Shown piece after piece: positions 10,031 through 20,422 of a DNA stretch of 25,976 bases. Source of the DNA: Mesotaenium endlicherianum (Eukaryota; Streptophyta; Zygnematophyceae; Zygnematales; Mesotaeniaceae). Under the pieces are notes generated by a model. It was not told the DNA's origin and did not search any database. It saw nothing but the letters and a program-made list of their open reading frames with translations. The stretch's first letter is position 1. Every line of letters starts with the position of its first letter. The stretch is taken from positions 237,350 to 263,325 of the forward strand of contig WELA01007589.1 of the NCBI GenBank assembly GCA_009602735.1. The letters are read 5' to 3'. A program made the position numbers and the translations under genes.

Positions 10031-13000
10031 TCAATTTTTCCTCTTTCTTGTTCTTGCAGGCTGCCTCCAAGGGGTCTTCTGCTGCTTCTTGATGGTGGCA
10101 GGCTGCCTCCCTGAAGTCTTCGGGCTTCTAGTAGAGAGACTTGGGGCTGGTCCAAGATGGGGGTTGGCGGCATGGAAGCGCTTCAACTTTCTCTGAACTT
10201 TGTCAAGGTAGTGCGCCGCCACCCAACTATTCTCCGAATCTGGATATCCTTTCCACTTGATCAAGTATTGCTGCTGTCTCCTGAAATTTCTCATAGCCAC
10301 TATGTCTTCCACTTCGTACTCCAAATGATCATCCACTATTGTTGGGGCTGGTGGGGTTGTCACACGTCCTGGGAACTTGTTGTCGGGTTGCACATATGGC
10401 TTGAAGAGGGAAGCGTGGAATACGGGGTCGATGTGCATAGTCTGGGGAAGTTCTAGCTTGAAAGCAACGGGGTTGACTTGCTGGATAATCTTGAAGGGTC
10501 CCAAATACTTGGGAGAGAACTTGCTGCCGGCAGGCCTGTTGTTCAGGGAAATGTTCTTGGATGATAGTAACACGTTGTCACCCACTCTGTACGTAATTTC
10601 TCTTCTGGATCTGTTCGCCACTCTTGCTTGAGCATCTTGCGCGTGTTGTAGAGCTTTCTTCGCTGCTGTAAGGGCTGCTTCTAATGTCTCCATAAAATCT
10701 GTGGCTGCAGGTACTTCATCATGGCCAGCCGTGAAGCTCAGTGGCGTGGTCGGATGGAAGCCATAGTTGAGGAAGAATGGGGACTCTTGGGTAGAGGCCT
10801 GCGTAGTGTTGTTGTAGGCAAACTCGAGGGGGGTCAAGTACATGTCCCAGTCTTGCTCGAGGGTAGACACGTAGGCCTTTAGAGAGGTCTTTAGGGTACG
10901 ATTCATACGCTCGGTTTGCCCATCTGATTGTGGGTGGTAGGCAGTAGACATATCCAGCGATGTACCCAAGTTCTTGAAGAGATTTTTCCAGAAATGGCTT
11001 GTGAATCTTGGATCTCTATCTGACACAATTCTTGATGGTAGTCCATGGAGTCGGAAGATGTTGTCAAAGATGAGTCTTGCAAGTTGTGGTGCTGTAGCCT
11101 TAGTCGTCGTGGGAATAAAATGAGCCATCTTGGTAAGTCTGTCCACCACCGTGAGTATTGCATTATGGCCTCGAGGTGTCACGGGCAAGTCCACGATAAG
11201 GTCCATTGAGATGTCCGTCCATTGTCTTTCGGGGATTGGTAGTGGTTGGAGGAGTCCTCCCGCCTTTTGCGATGATGGCTTGATTCTTTGGCATGTGTCA
11301 CAGCTCCTGCAGTACTCCTTGACTTGCTTAGACATGCCTGGCCAACAATAAGTCCTAGCTAGAACGCCCGTGGTCCTTAGGATTCCAAAGTGTCCTCCAA
11401 GAGGGTTGTCGTGTGCTTCTCGTAGAAGCAAGAGCCGGAGGTCTATGTCATTAGGAACACATCTCTGGCCCGTATCTTGCCTCACCCAATAATTGCCTTC
11501 TTGCTTCTTGCATGGGTCCAAGGCTGCTTCTCCGTTCTTGTAGTAAGGGTCTCTTTCATAGGCGGCTGAAAATCGAGCTTCCAGATCTGTCTTCAGGGAT
11601 ACCATCACTGCATTTAATTGCAGTCTTGAGAGGGGGTCAGCCGGGTTTGTCTTGCCGGGCTGGTACTGAATCGTGATGTTGTATTGTTGCAAGTATCCGC
11701 TCCATCTTGCTTGTCTCCTTGAGAGATACGGCTGCGTTTGGAGGTGCTTTAACGCCTCGTGGTCCGTGGTGACCAGTACTTTGCGTCCTTCAACGTAGCA
11801 GCGCCAAACCTTCAAGGCATGTACAATCGCCAATGCCTCTCGCTCCGTGGTTGTATAATTTTGCTCGGCTGGATTTAGCTTCCTTGACTCGTAGGCGATG
11901 GGCTGCAGTCCCTTGCCTTGGTCTTGAAGCAGGATTGCTCCTATTGCATAGGAAGATGCATCGGTGATGACGTGGAAGGGCCAATCTGGGTTTGGACTTG
12001 GGAGTGTGAGCACCGGGGATGTGGTCAATCTTCGCTTTAACTCTTGAAATGCCTCTTCCTCTTTCTCGGTCCATGTATATAGCCTGTCCTTCTTGAGTAG
12101 ATCTGTCAGGGGGGCTGCTATGTGCGAGAAGCCTTGGATGAATTTTCTGTACCAATTGGCAAATCCCAAGAATGACTGGAGTTCTTTCTTGGTCGTGGGG
12201 GTTGGCCATTCCTCCACCACCGTGGTCTTCTTGGGGTCTATCTTGATGCCATCAGCAGTCACGTGGAGACCTAGGAACTCCACTTCTTGTTTGGCAAACT
12301 CGCATTTTGACTCCTTCGCAAACAGCTTGTTTTGCTTCAATACTTCAAGGACTTCTTTCAAGTGTCTCGCATGCTCTTCAAGGGTCTTGCTGTAGATAAG
12401 GATGTCATCGATGAATACCACCACAAATCTGTCCAACATGGGCTGAAATATGGTGTTCATCATAGTCATGAAAGTTGCTGGCGCGTTGGTGAGTCCAAAT
12501 GGCAGGACCATGAACTCAAAATGTCCATATCTTGTCCTGAATGCCGTCTTCTCTATGTCCGGTTCTGCGATGCGAATCTGGTGGTAGCCGCTCCGTAAGT
12601 CAATCTTCGTGAAGTACTTGGCTCCAACCAGCCGGTCCATGAGCTCATCCATGCGCGGCAGCGGGTATCGATTCTTGATGGTGATCTTGTTGAGGGCGCG
12701 ATAGTCCACACACATCCTCAAGGTACCATCTTTCTTCTTGACAAATAGCACCGGGGCTCCAAATGGCGACTTGCTAGGTCGAATGAAGCCATGCTCCAGT
12801 AGCTCCTTGATTTGCTTCTTGACTTCGTCTAGCTCCGTGTATGACATTTTGAACGTAGGCCGAGAGATGGGCTTGCTTCCGGGCTCCAACTCTATCTTGT
12901 GGTCTACGAATCTTTTGGGGGGTAGGCCCTTGGGCAATTCCGGGGAGAACACTTCTTTGTAGTCCTCTAAGACTTCTTGTATCTCCTTGGGAACGGGGCT

Positions 13001-13696
13001 GCCTTCTTGACTCTCGATGTCTTTCTTGATGTCTTTTGGCGTGATCAAGGCCAAAAGAAGCTCGTGTCCCTTCCTCACAAGTCTCTTGAGTTGGAGGGCG
13101 GACAATAGTATCTCGTGTGCCGGCTTCTGGATGTCTTGGGTCTGGATATTCTGGATTGCGCGCAAAATACAGATTCTTGAAGTGATGTCATTCTTGATCT
13201 TGATAGTACCGGTCCTCCAATCAACTTGGGGGTTGTGCTTGGTCAACCAAGGCGTCCCTAGGATGACGTCGTACTTGCCCAATTGCATGGGGGAGAACAC
13301 TACTCTATCCTTGAAGGACTTGATAGAGAGTGCCAAGGGGTACGTCTTCTTGGAAGGGGTAGTATAGGAGAATCCATCGGGCATCATAATCTCCTCGTCG
13401 TGGTCAAGAGTTCGCATAGTAATACCGTGCTTGGTGGCAAAATCTGCAGCAATGAAGTTGCCTTGAGCTCCGCTATCCACCAAGATGTGGACCTTCTCTC
13501 CTCCAAGGTAACCTCTCAAACTCATTGGGGCTGGAACGTCGTCTTCAACGGGGGTCTCCACCTCACTTGGCGTGTTGCCTTCTCGTGAAGTGGGTCTTGG
13601 GGTGGTAGGCTCCTGGCCTACCGGCGCTGTCCGTTTTTTGACAACTTTTTGGGGCATGAAAGTGCACGATGGCCCTTTTCCTTGCAATAAAAGCAT
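10031..13696 (-). CDS. pol: Pol polyprotein: protease, reverse transcriptase, RNase H, integrase, chromodomain
   Basis: 1221 codons counted from the first ATG; translation more likely enters by -1 frameshift from gag near 13633. The aspartic protease motif DSGA starts at residue 74. Reverse transcriptase spans about 285-475, with the catalytic Asp at 366 (KIDLRSG) and FIDD at 428-431. RNase H shows ITDASS (Asp 579), a TEREALA Glu and TTDHEA (Asp 645). The integrase zinc finger uses H762, H769, C799 and C802, and its core has D832 (ISMD), D893 (VSDRDPRF) and E929 (SDGQTE), giving D-X35-E spacing. A chromodomain lies at about 1126-1166 ([23 protein letters not shown]), followed by a Lys/Arg-rich tail. 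The product copies the element RNA and integrates the cDNA. The frame is intact, and all family catalytic residues checked are present. Confidence 0.97.
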   Translation of the reverse strand: MLLLQGKGPSCTFMPQKVVKKRTAPVGQEPTTPRPTSREGNTPSEVETPVEDDVPAPMSLRGYLGGEKVHILVDSGAQGNFIAADFATKHGITMRTLDHDEEIMMPDGFSYTTPSKKTYPLALSIKSFKDRVVFSPMQLGKYDVILGTPWLTKHNPQVDWRTGTIKIKNDITSRICILRAIQNIQTQDIQKPAHEILLSALQLKRLVRKGHELLLALITPKDIKKDIESQEGSPVPKEIQEVLEDYKEVFSPELPKGLPPKRFVDHKIELEPGSKPISRPTFKMSYTELDEVKKQIKELLEHGFIRPSKSPFGAPVLFVKKKDGTLRMCVDYRALNKITIKNRYPLPRMDELMDRLVGAKYFTKIDLRSGYHQIRIAEPDIEKTAFRTRYGHFEFMVLPFGLTNAPATFMTMMNTIFQPMLDRFVVVFIDDILIYSKTLEEHARHLKEVLEVLKQNKLFAKESKCEFAKQEVEFLGLHVTADGIKIDPKKTTVVEEWPTPTTKKELQSFLGFANWYRKFIQGFSHIAAPLTDLLKKDRLYTWTEKEEEAFQELKRRLTTSPVLTLPSPNPDWPFHVITDASSYAIGAILLQDQGKGLQPIAYESRKLNPAEQNYTTTEREALAIVHALKVWRCYVEGRKVLVTTDHEALKHLQTQPYLSRRQARWSGYLQQYNITIQYQPGKTNPADPLSRLQLNAVMVSLKTDLEARFSAAYERDPYYKNGEAALDPCKKQEGNYWVRQDTGQRCVPNDIDLRLLLLREAHDNPLGGHFGILRTTGVLARTYCWPGMSKQVKEYCRSCDTCQRIKPSSQKAGGLLQPLPIPERQWTDISMDLIVDLPVTPRGHNAILTVVDRLTKMAHFIPTTTKATAPQLARLIFDNIFRLHGLPSRIVSDRDPRFTSHFWKNLFKNLGTSLDMSTAYHPQSDGQTERMNRTLKTSLKAYVSTLEQDWDMYLTPLEFAYNNTTQASTQESPFFLNYGFHPTTPLSFTAGHDEVPAATDFMETLEAALTAAKKALQHAQDAQARVANRSRREITYRVGDNVLLSSKNISLNNRPAGSKFSPKYLGPFKIIQQVNPVAFKLELPQTMHIDPVFHASLFKPYVQPDNKFPGRVTTPPAPTIVDDHLEYEVEDIVAMRNFRRQQQYLIKWKGYPDSENSWVAAHYLDKVQRKLKRFHAANPHLGPAPSLSTRSPKTSGRQPATIKKQQKTPWRQPARTRKRKN
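13604..13639 (-). promoter_or_regulatory. Putative -1 programmed ribosomal frameshift signal between gag and pol
   Basis: On the minus strand the heptamer A AAA AAC (13639-13633) lies in the gag reading phase required for simultaneous -1 slippage. Ten bases later a perfect 7-bp stem GGTAGGC/GCCTACC with a 5-base loop begins (13622-13604), and the gag stop codon lies inside it. The pol frame is -1 relative to gag and overlaps it by 79 bases, so slippage here would produce Gag-Pol. This is the classic two-part signal used by many retroelements; function is inferred. Confidence 0.75.
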
Positions 13697-14898
13697 AGTC
13701 CAGCCGTCATGAGAGCTTCTTTTTCAGCCGGGGAGAGTCTTGCTTTCACTCCTTGCTGGTTTCTTGCATCATAAGTGTCATTGGAGGGTCTTCCACTCTT
13801 CCGGGCAGCCGCGGGGTCCCTTTTAATAACTCCGATTTCCATGGGTGTGGGTCCAGATTCGGATGTGGAAGGGGCTGCGTACACCCGCGTCGTCGGTACC
13901 CGTGAAGATGAAGGCACGGAGTGCTTGAAATCCAAGGTATCCACCTTTTGGGCCACTTCAATGATCTTTGAGAAGTCCGTCAAGTCGCGTAACTCCACTT
14001 CCTTTGCCACCTTGGGTTTGAGGCCAAAGATGTAGCGGTCAATCTTCTCCTCGAGAGACATGTTGGGGATCTCAAGAGTGAGGGCGTGAAATCTGGATGT
14101 ATACTCTTGAACGGACGTCGTTTGCTTGAGATGGTGGAGCTTTCCTCGGGCAATCTTCTCCGCATTGATGGGCATGAATTGCTTCTTGAGGGCCTCACGA
14201 AAATCTGCCCATCTTGCATATGATGGTGGGGGCTCTTGGCCGAGCATGGGGTGCGCCATAGCTTGATATATAGCCGCTTGATAGTTACGCCACCATGATG
14301 TTGCTGCTCCTCTAAGTAAGGTAACGGCAAAGGGAACGTAGTCCTCCTCGGGTACTTCAAGGAATGCGAGGTACGTCTCCACTTGGTAGAGCCATAAATT
14401 CAGGTTGGCACCTTTCCCGGGGTTGAAAGTGTCGGGTTTGCCGGGCTTGATGAGTTTCCTTGCTCTCGTTGGCTCTTGTGGAGGCGCTTGAGCCGGGGCT
14501 GGATTTTGAGCATTGCTCGCAATAGGGGCAACCATGGCAGCCATAGCTTCTCTTGACGCTTGCACGGTTGCTTCATAGGTGGCCAAGCCCACTTGGTTGT
14601 GGACGGTCATTAGGAAGGCTGCCCACTCATTTGCGGGAACTCCTTGTGGTGGGGTCAACTTTGCTATAGCGGCTGCCACGGGATGTGACGGTGCTCCTCC
14701 TTGTGGTGCTTCTTGTTGTTGGAGATTTCCTTGAGTAGGCTCTCCCATCGACGCTGGAGGAGGGTGTGCTCCTCCTTGTGGTGCTTCTTGTTGTTGCAGA
14801 TTTTCTTGAGTGGGCTCTCCCATCGGCGCTGGAGGAGGGTGTCTTGGAGAGGAAGGGCTTCCTTCGAAAGCTTGCTGTTGGTCTTGAGGATCGGCCAT
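13618..14898 (-). CDS. gag: Gag capsid/nucleocapsid protein
   Basis: 426 residues starting MADPQDQQQ, with the ATG 37 bases past the inner edge of the 5' LTR and just after the primer site. Residues 21-45 and 46-70 are a tandem 25-residue duplication rich in Pro and Gln. The central part (about 150-320) has the retrotransposon Gag helical pattern ([38 protein letters not shown]). A CCHC zinc knuckle follows at C402, C405, H410, C415 ([14 protein letters not shown]). Gag packages element RNA into cytoplasmic particles. The last codons carry the frameshift heptamer, and the frame stops at TAG 13618-13620, inside the downstream hairpin. Confidence 0.96.
   Translation of the reverse strand: MADPQDQQQAFEGSPSSPRHPPPAPMGEPTQENLQQQEAPQGGAHPPPASMGEPTQGNLQQQEAPQGGAPSHPVAAAIAKLTPPQGVPANEWAAFLMTVHNQVGLATYEATVQASREAMAAMVAPIASNAQNPAPAQAPPQEPTRARKLIKPGKPDTFNPGKGANLNLWLYQVETYLAFLEVPEEDYVPFAVTLLRGAATSWWRNYQAAIYQAMAHPMLGQEPPPSYARWADFREALKKQFMPINAEKIARGKLHHLKQTTSVQEYTSRFHALTLEIPNMSLEEKIDRYIFGLKPKVAKEVELRDLTDFSKIIEVAQKVDTLDFKHSVPSSSRVPTTRVYAAPSTSESGPTPMEIGVIKRDPAAARKSGRPSNDTYDARNQQGVKARLSPAEKEALMTAGLCFYCKEKGHRALSCPKKLSKNGQRR
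14689..14838 (-). repeat. Tandem 75-bp duplication within gag
   Basis: Two adjacent 75-bp units (14764-14838 and 14689-14763) encode near-identical 25-residue Pro/Gln-rich blocks with the shared core [18 protein letters not shown]. The in-frame unit length keeps gag open. The DNA of the units differs at only a few positions, so the duplication is recent. Confidence 0.9.
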
Positions 14899-14922
14899 CT
14901 TCTTGTGCTACCAAAGTGCCTA

Positions 14923-14934
14923 GCTCCGATACCA
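14923..14934 (-). promoter_or_regulatory. Primer-binding site, initiator-Met tRNA type
   Basis: The minus strand reads TGGTATCGGAGC one base inside the 5' LTR. It matches the plant tRNA-iMet primer site TGGTATCAGAGC except for one A-to-G change. The position next to the LTR makes the assignment firm; the mismatch might slightly weaken primer pairing. Confidence 0.88.
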
Positions 14935-14935
14935 C

Positions 14936-15438
14936 TGTAGTGAAACAGATAGATAAAGTACTTAGTAAAACAGAATACTTTATCTATTCAAGACAAGGAT
15001 CTTTGAACACAAGTGGTAGCTTCTTGAAAGAGAGATGGCTTCTTGAAAGTTAATATATTTCTGGATTTTGGCAAGTACAAGAGTGATTCTGGAATGTCTT
15101 TCTATGTTCTAGCTCTTGTTTATATACTTGCTACATAAGTAATTTCTAGGAAGGTGTATGTTGATGTGTTGGCACCCAACACATCCCAAAACTTGCCACC
15201 TCTTTCTAGAATAATGTACACATGTCCTTTTGACCTAAAAATGGCACATCTGACTTTTGCCACATGGAGTTCTTCTAGGTCTTTCCTCTAACTTCGAAAA
15301 TGCCTTGGAAGGTTCAAAGGACATGAACCAAGTTACTAGAGTACCTATTCACACTTGACTCCACACCATACTACTTCCAATATATTTGAAAACATTAAAA
15401 TATATGCAAACTAATGTATAATAACTCAAATCACTACA
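14936..15438 (-). repeat. LTR (5' LTR in element orientation, carries the promoter)
   Basis: 503 bp, TG...CA, matching 8759-9261. On the minus strand a TATATAA box occurs at 15126-15120, suitable for starting the genomic RNA. The U5 end beside the primer site contains the perfect 12-bp inverted repeat at 14949-14960 and 14976-14987. Confidence 0.96.
15120..15126 (-). promoter_or_regulatory. TATA box of the retrotransposon LTR promoter
   Basis: The minus strand reads TATATAA about 310 bases into the 5' LTR, leaving about 180 bases for the transcribed R and U5 parts. This is a plausible LTR layout; the transcription start is not proven. Confidence 0.5.
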
Positions 15439-15443
15439 CTGCT
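15439..15443. repeat. Target-site duplication, right copy (CTGCT)
   Basis: Identical to 8754-8758 and directly outside the right LTR, marking the right border of the insertion. Confidence 0.9.
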
Positions 15444-15814
15444 CAGTCAGCGATGCCTTACTTGGCAGCTGCTTGTGCGGATCATTTGCTGGTCCTAGCA
15501 TGGTCAGCTTTCCAGCAGACTTGACTTGCCAAACCCCACCCATTACTGAGTATCAATTTTGACGTACCATATTCACGCTTTCGTTTACTTTGAATTTGAC
15601 TTTCAAGCTCACTATGCAGAGCAGTCATTTGGTCGGTGAGGCAACGTTGACTTTTCGTACCTGGGCCGTCACGCGCATCACGCGTGCGTCGCCGTCAAAC
15701 TGATAATAGTCGCGAGAAGGGTCACATCCAGTCACATCTATCATTTTTGCGCGAGTTCATTTCGTGATGAGCTGGTGTAAGCGAGCATGAGCGAGCTGTG
15801 GTGTGAGGCTTGAG

Positions 15815-15864
15815 CAGTGAGCTGCAGTGAGCAGTGAGCAGTGAGTGAGCAGTGAGCTATATAA
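15815..15864 (+). promoter_or_regulatory. Possible promoter: CAGTGAG repeats followed by TATATAA
   Basis: Five or so GAGCAGTGAGC-type repeats run directly into TATATAA at 15858-15864 on the strand of the cysteine synthase gene, about 915 bases before its first recognised exon. A promoter with a spliced leader would fit this distance. It is the only clean TATA box in the upstream region, but no transcript evidence exists. Confidence 0.35.
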
Positions 15865-16021
15865 CACCCTGCCATGCTGATTCAACAGTACATGTCAAGA
15901 AACTGACAAACTGGAGTCCATTGACGAAATTTGACTTTGGAGCGGCAGGCGTCGGTTGGCGGCAGTACCTCATGTTCTATGCGATATCAATCAGAACTAC
16001 ATTCATAGAGGTCACGACCGT

Positions 16022-16038
16022 CACGTGAGCCTCACGTG
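16022..16038. promoter_or_regulatory. Pair of G-box motifs (CACGTG) 11 bp apart
   Basis: CACGTG occurs at 16022-16027 and 16033-16038 within TCACGTGAGCCTCACGTGG. In plants these hexamers bind bZIP and bHLH factors. Their 11-bp spacing, about one helical turn, would place both on the same face. They lie downstream of the TATA candidate, so they could be an intragenic enhancer or mark a different start site. Confidence 0.35.
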
Positions 16039-16778
16039 GAGATCACTTGGTGCACCGGGCAGTGTGAAGTTTGAACCGAGGCAAATTGAGGTGAACCAAA
16101 CAGCAAGTGGCTCTGAGTGGTGCCGAGTGGACCAATTTCCGAATCCAATTGTCGGTACTCACTGCCTGTTACATTCAATCAACATCAAATAGAAATTGTA
16201 AGTGGCCCTCTCGAAGTTTTCCTTGCGTGCATGAGACGCAATGAGACTGTAGTTACAATTGTACCGAATGCAATTCGGCGAGAATGGAATGATGATGTCT
16301 GGAGGTAAAGTCAGGGTTGACTTCCAACATCAGGAAGTCATGTACCACCAGTCTCGGCATGAAGTTTGTCATACGGCAGATAAATAAATGTCTGCTCCCC
16401 GGCTTGGGAAAGCTCAAGGACATCGCTTTGAAGTCTTGTAAGATAAACAAGAATAGCCATAGACTAGCTATCACATAGGAATACAAGCTTCACTGAACAC
16501 TCGTTCCCAGGGAGGGTTCTGATAGCTTGTTACTTAGCTTATTACTAGCTGATCTTCACGCCAACAATTACCCCACTCGTTACTTTAACGCTTTTCAAAT
16601 GACGATGATGGAAGCTAGTAGGTGTCAAACCGTGCACTCTTTCTTACTGCTCCTTACGGCTGCATCAATTTTGCATTGCTGTCTCCGCACGAAGCTCCTT
16701 CTTTCTACTGCAGTCGTGGCTTCATCCGCATTGATTTACACTTTCGCCTGATCCTCGAGTAATTGATTGATCTTGCAG

Positions 16779-19700
16779 TCCTGGGCGGAGGAGTCAGTGT
16801 TACTGAAGACTCCGTGAGCAATCTCTCTATCAAACAGAAGGCTGGCATTGCCAAGGATGTGACGGAACTCATTGGCTTGACTCCTATGGTGTACCTCAAC
16901 AAGGTAGCGCTCTGCAGAAACAGAAGATGGTTTGTGGAAACAAAGGTAGGCTGAGCAGATCACTTCTGTGTGTCGTGAGCTTAATCTTCACCTTATGTCT
17001 TTGTCTTATGAGGATCATGGAGGAAAAAGTGGCTAGTTGTTCGCATTTGTACGGCTTGCAGTTGTGTCTAGTTTGGGAGCCCAAAGAGTAGCATCTAGGT
17101 TGCATATCAGCAGGCTCAATTGGACTAGTAAGCATATAAACAACACTAAAACGAGTCCCCACCGTTGATGCTGTCCCCTCTGAAGGTGATCGTGCATCTT
17201 AGAGACATCACAAGTTGAGATTAGTATCTGGGAGGTTAGTTCATTGAGTTGTTAGCACCCTGCATCTTGCTGTTTATGATGCGGTACAAATTGAGGTACG
17301 CTTTACGCTGTGCATGCATTTTCATTCCGTGGCAGGACGCAGCAATGTCCGTGCATTGAGAAAACACGACCCCCTCTCTCCCTCTCCCTCCCCCTCTCTC
17401 TGTCCGGCCACTCGATCGTTCCTCATTAGTCGGAACTTCATACGCAACGGGGGAGGGAGGCAAAGAACAAAACAGGCCTCTCTCCAACGTTTGTCGTGAA
17501 GCAAGCCAGCCGGCCCGCCTCTCTCGGCCAGGACTGAGTCGCTGATTGAGCACGTCTCCGGTCCGTGCACGGTGCCAGGTGGCGCAAGGAGCGTGTGCCA
17601 GGGTGGCGGCAAAGCTGGAGAGCATGCAGCCCGGCAGCTCCATCAAGGACAGGATCGGCCTCAGGTGCTCCCGGCTAGCACACACTTTTGCATACTGCGC
17701 ACAATCAAGGTCTGGCTCGCATGCACTGTTGCAAGTTGCGCACGACGAAGGTCTGGCGGACCGTAGGGGCTCCCGGCTTGCACGCACTTTTGCATCCAGC
17801 ATGATGGAGCTCTGGCGGGAGCTCTGGGGGGGAGCTTTGGGGGGGAGCTCCGGGGGTGAGCTCTGATTTGACTAGCTTAGTGTAACAAAGCATGGGAAGC
17901 ACCGTTGCTTGTCTGCGAGCGGAGGACTCTAAGAACGGCAGGAGGTGGGCTCTAGCTGGGGGGACTTGTGTTCTCTTGTCTTGAATCGTAATGTCAGTTT
18001 GTGTGCATGTGGGGTGCAATGCCCGATGTCGCTGTGCTATGTACGTGCATGCGTCAGAGCCACTCTATAGAGCGCGTGAGTTGGCCGGCATCCTGGTAGG
18101 ACAGACGAATGTTGCAGATTTCGATGATAGAACATGTCCCGCATGTTAAACGCTCTTGCAACGCCTTGATAGTTACCTTTCCGTAAGGTGGCGTTTTGAT
18201 TGTGTTGGTCGTGGGGACGTCGAAGCCAAAAAATGTAGTGAGCTTCATGCTGCGCGCGGAAAAGCACACACACTCTCTCTTTTCTCTTAGTTCTTCTCTC
18301 CTGCGGAAGCAACAAGAGAGAGAGGGAGAGATAGAGAGAGAGAGCTCCCTCGCTTGATTCTCTTCCAACCCTCCAGCTGCAAGCTGCCTCCATCTTGCCT
18401 CCGCTTGGCTTCTGACCTTCTTCGATTCCGACGCCAATGGCAGCATGATGGACGATGCCGAGAGGAGGGGACTAATTGCCCCAGGCAAGACCGTCCTTGT
18501 GGAGCCGACATCTGGCAACACCGGAATCGCTCTCGCCTTCATAGCGGCGATCCGGGGCTACCGGGTCATTGTCACTATGCCGGCCTCCATGAGCCTGGAG
18601 CGCCGAATTGTGCTCAAGGCCTTCGGCGCGGAGGTCGTCTTGACAGACCCGGCAAAGGGCGTCAAGGTGGGCGGGCTTCCGCCTTACCGTCTGGGTCCCA
18701 CGGGTCTTCATCTGTCTCTCTCTCTGCGATGCCTGATTATAGGACGGGCCGTGGCTGGAGCCTGTTTCCACGGCTGGAGCCTGTCGAGTGTCTGTGCTTG
18801 TGCTGCCCTGCTGCCTGCTTCCCGCCGCTTGTGCTGCCCTGCTGCTAGTACACTGCGGCCTGTATCTTCCATCGTGGCTGGTGACTAAGGGCAACCTACA
18901 GAAGAGGAGGCTCTAAACATTAAAAAGAAAGGAATATCCAACATTGTGAGCTGTCCGGGAAGGTGTGGTAATTTCGTCATTTAGACGTCGTTGAGACTAT
19001 GCCCTGGAAGGGAGCTGCCGCATGGGGTCAAGCCCAAGCTTGACGAGTGCGCCGCGGAAGAGCACACGAGCCGTGGATGCGTGTGGCGTCATACCTTTTT
19101 GGATGTGGCGCCATTCCTGTCCGGTCGCATGTCCCGGAGACGGCGAAGAACTCGTGGGTCCCGTTTTTTCTGTGTGTAGTGTCCCGTAGTCAGAAACGTA
19201 TTGTGGGCTCAGCAACTTCTCTGTGTCTCTCAATTGGCCGAGTCTACTATGTGCACTGAGACTGGCAAGATCATTCTGACGTCCTTCTCCTCCTTCACAT
19301 CCCCCTCCTCCTTCCTTCCTCCTCTTCCTCCTCCCTCCTTCCTCCTCTTCCTTCCTCTCCTCCTTCCTTCCTCCTCCTCCCCCTCCTTCCCACCTCCTCC
19401 TGCGCCTCCTTCACCTCGTCCCCCTGCACCTCCTGCCCCTCCTGCAAGCAGGGTGTCATGGACAAGGCGGAGGAGATCGCCGCCAACACCGAGGGCGGCT
19501 ATGTGCTGAACCAGCTCGAGAACGCGGCCAACCCCCGGGCGCACTACGACAGCACAGGCCCTGAGATCTGGCAGGCCACCAGCGGCAAGGTGGACATCCT
19601 GGTGGCCGGCGTGGGCACCGGCGGCACCCTCACCGGCGCCGGACGCTACCTCAGGCACGCCGCCCGCTGGCAAATGCCCTCGCATGTACTGCTCGTGCGT

Positions 19701-20389
19701 ATGAGCTTGTTGTCTTCCTGCGTCCTCCTGTTCCGGCTCCTCGTCCTTCCATGCGTGCTCGTGGGGACTGTTTCTGCCGTGCGAGCATTCTCTGCCTCGC
19801 TCTGCGAGACATGCTTGGCGCCTTTGGTAGCCACTCGTGACTCGACACATGGGGACCGTCCTGGCGACCCCACCTCCACCTCCGCCTCCGCGCCCGCAAA
19901 TCTCTCTCTGAGCTGTGCCTGACCAGCTCAGCAGGCATCCTCTCAAGCATCTGCTAATGTGATGCTTTCTCTTCCTCCCTGCACGCACACCAAACCCCCT
20001 CCCTCCCCCCCNGTGCCACAATTCTCCGCCCAACCGCACCATTGTTTGACAACATGCGCGCGCTGGTATGCTGGATTTGCCGCAACCACTCGCCTTTAAG
20101 CAGCGCCGCTGTTGACACCACAGGCATACGATGCGCCACCTGGCATGCTCACGCTTGCGCCCTCCCTTGGTGGCAATGGGGAGCAGGGAGAAGAATCCCG
20201 CCATCCAGCTGGTGGCGGTGGAGCCCGCGGAGAGTAACGTGCTCTCGGGCGGCGAGGCGGGGGCCCACCAGATCGCGGGCCTGGGCGCCGGCTACGTGCC
20301 CACGGTGCTCGACACCTCGCTCTATAACGAGGTCGTCGCGGTGAGTCACTCTCTCTCTCTCTCTCTCTCGCTCTCTCTCTCTGCCTCTC

Positions 20390-20422
<33 letters not shown>

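Larger units (their letters stand above)
8759..15438 (-). mobile_element. Complete Ty3/gypsy LTR retrotransposon of the chromovirus type
   Basis: A 6680-bp minus-strand element with 503-bp LTRs (TG...CA), a flanking CTGCT duplication, a tRNA-iMet-type primer site, a G-rich polypurine tract, and gag and pol frames without internal stops. The domain order protease, reverse transcriptase, RNase H, integrase, chromodomain defines Metaviridae-type chromoviruses. The chromodomain is expected to steer integration to particular chromatin. The two LTRs differ at about five positions by eye, so insertion was recent. Every catalytic residue checked is present, so the copy may be autonomous. It sits in AT-rich DNA between the TPR-like gene and the cysteine synthase genes. 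Confidence 0.97.
15444..16778. other. AT-rich upstream region of the first cysteine synthase gene
   Basis: About 1.3 kb from the retrotransposon to the first supported cysteine synthase exon. It must hold the promoter and first exon(s), with the start codon and any transit peptide, but none could be fixed: candidate ATGs, for example at 16599, do not join in phase with the acceptor at 16778 through an obvious donor. It contains CAGTGAG repeats and a TATA box (15815-15864) and two CACGTG boxes (16022-16038). Confidence 0.5.

Noticed and set aside
16599-16751. First exon of OASTL copy 1 starting at ATG 16599 with a hydrophobic N-terminus
   Set aside because: The frame ends in a stop before the acceptor, and the visible GT sites inside it do not give the phase needed to join 16779. 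It is left unassigned.
19655-19686. Extension of the fourth OASTL exon to the next GT
   Set aside because: It adds [12 protein letters not shown] sequence not found in the family and joins out of phase with the next exon; the GC donor gives an exact conserved join.
19230-20204. A 324-codon minus-strand frame across an OASTL exon
   Set aside because: It lies antisense to a well-conserved cysteine synthase exon and a CCT-rich tract, giving Gly/Glu/Arg low complexity.
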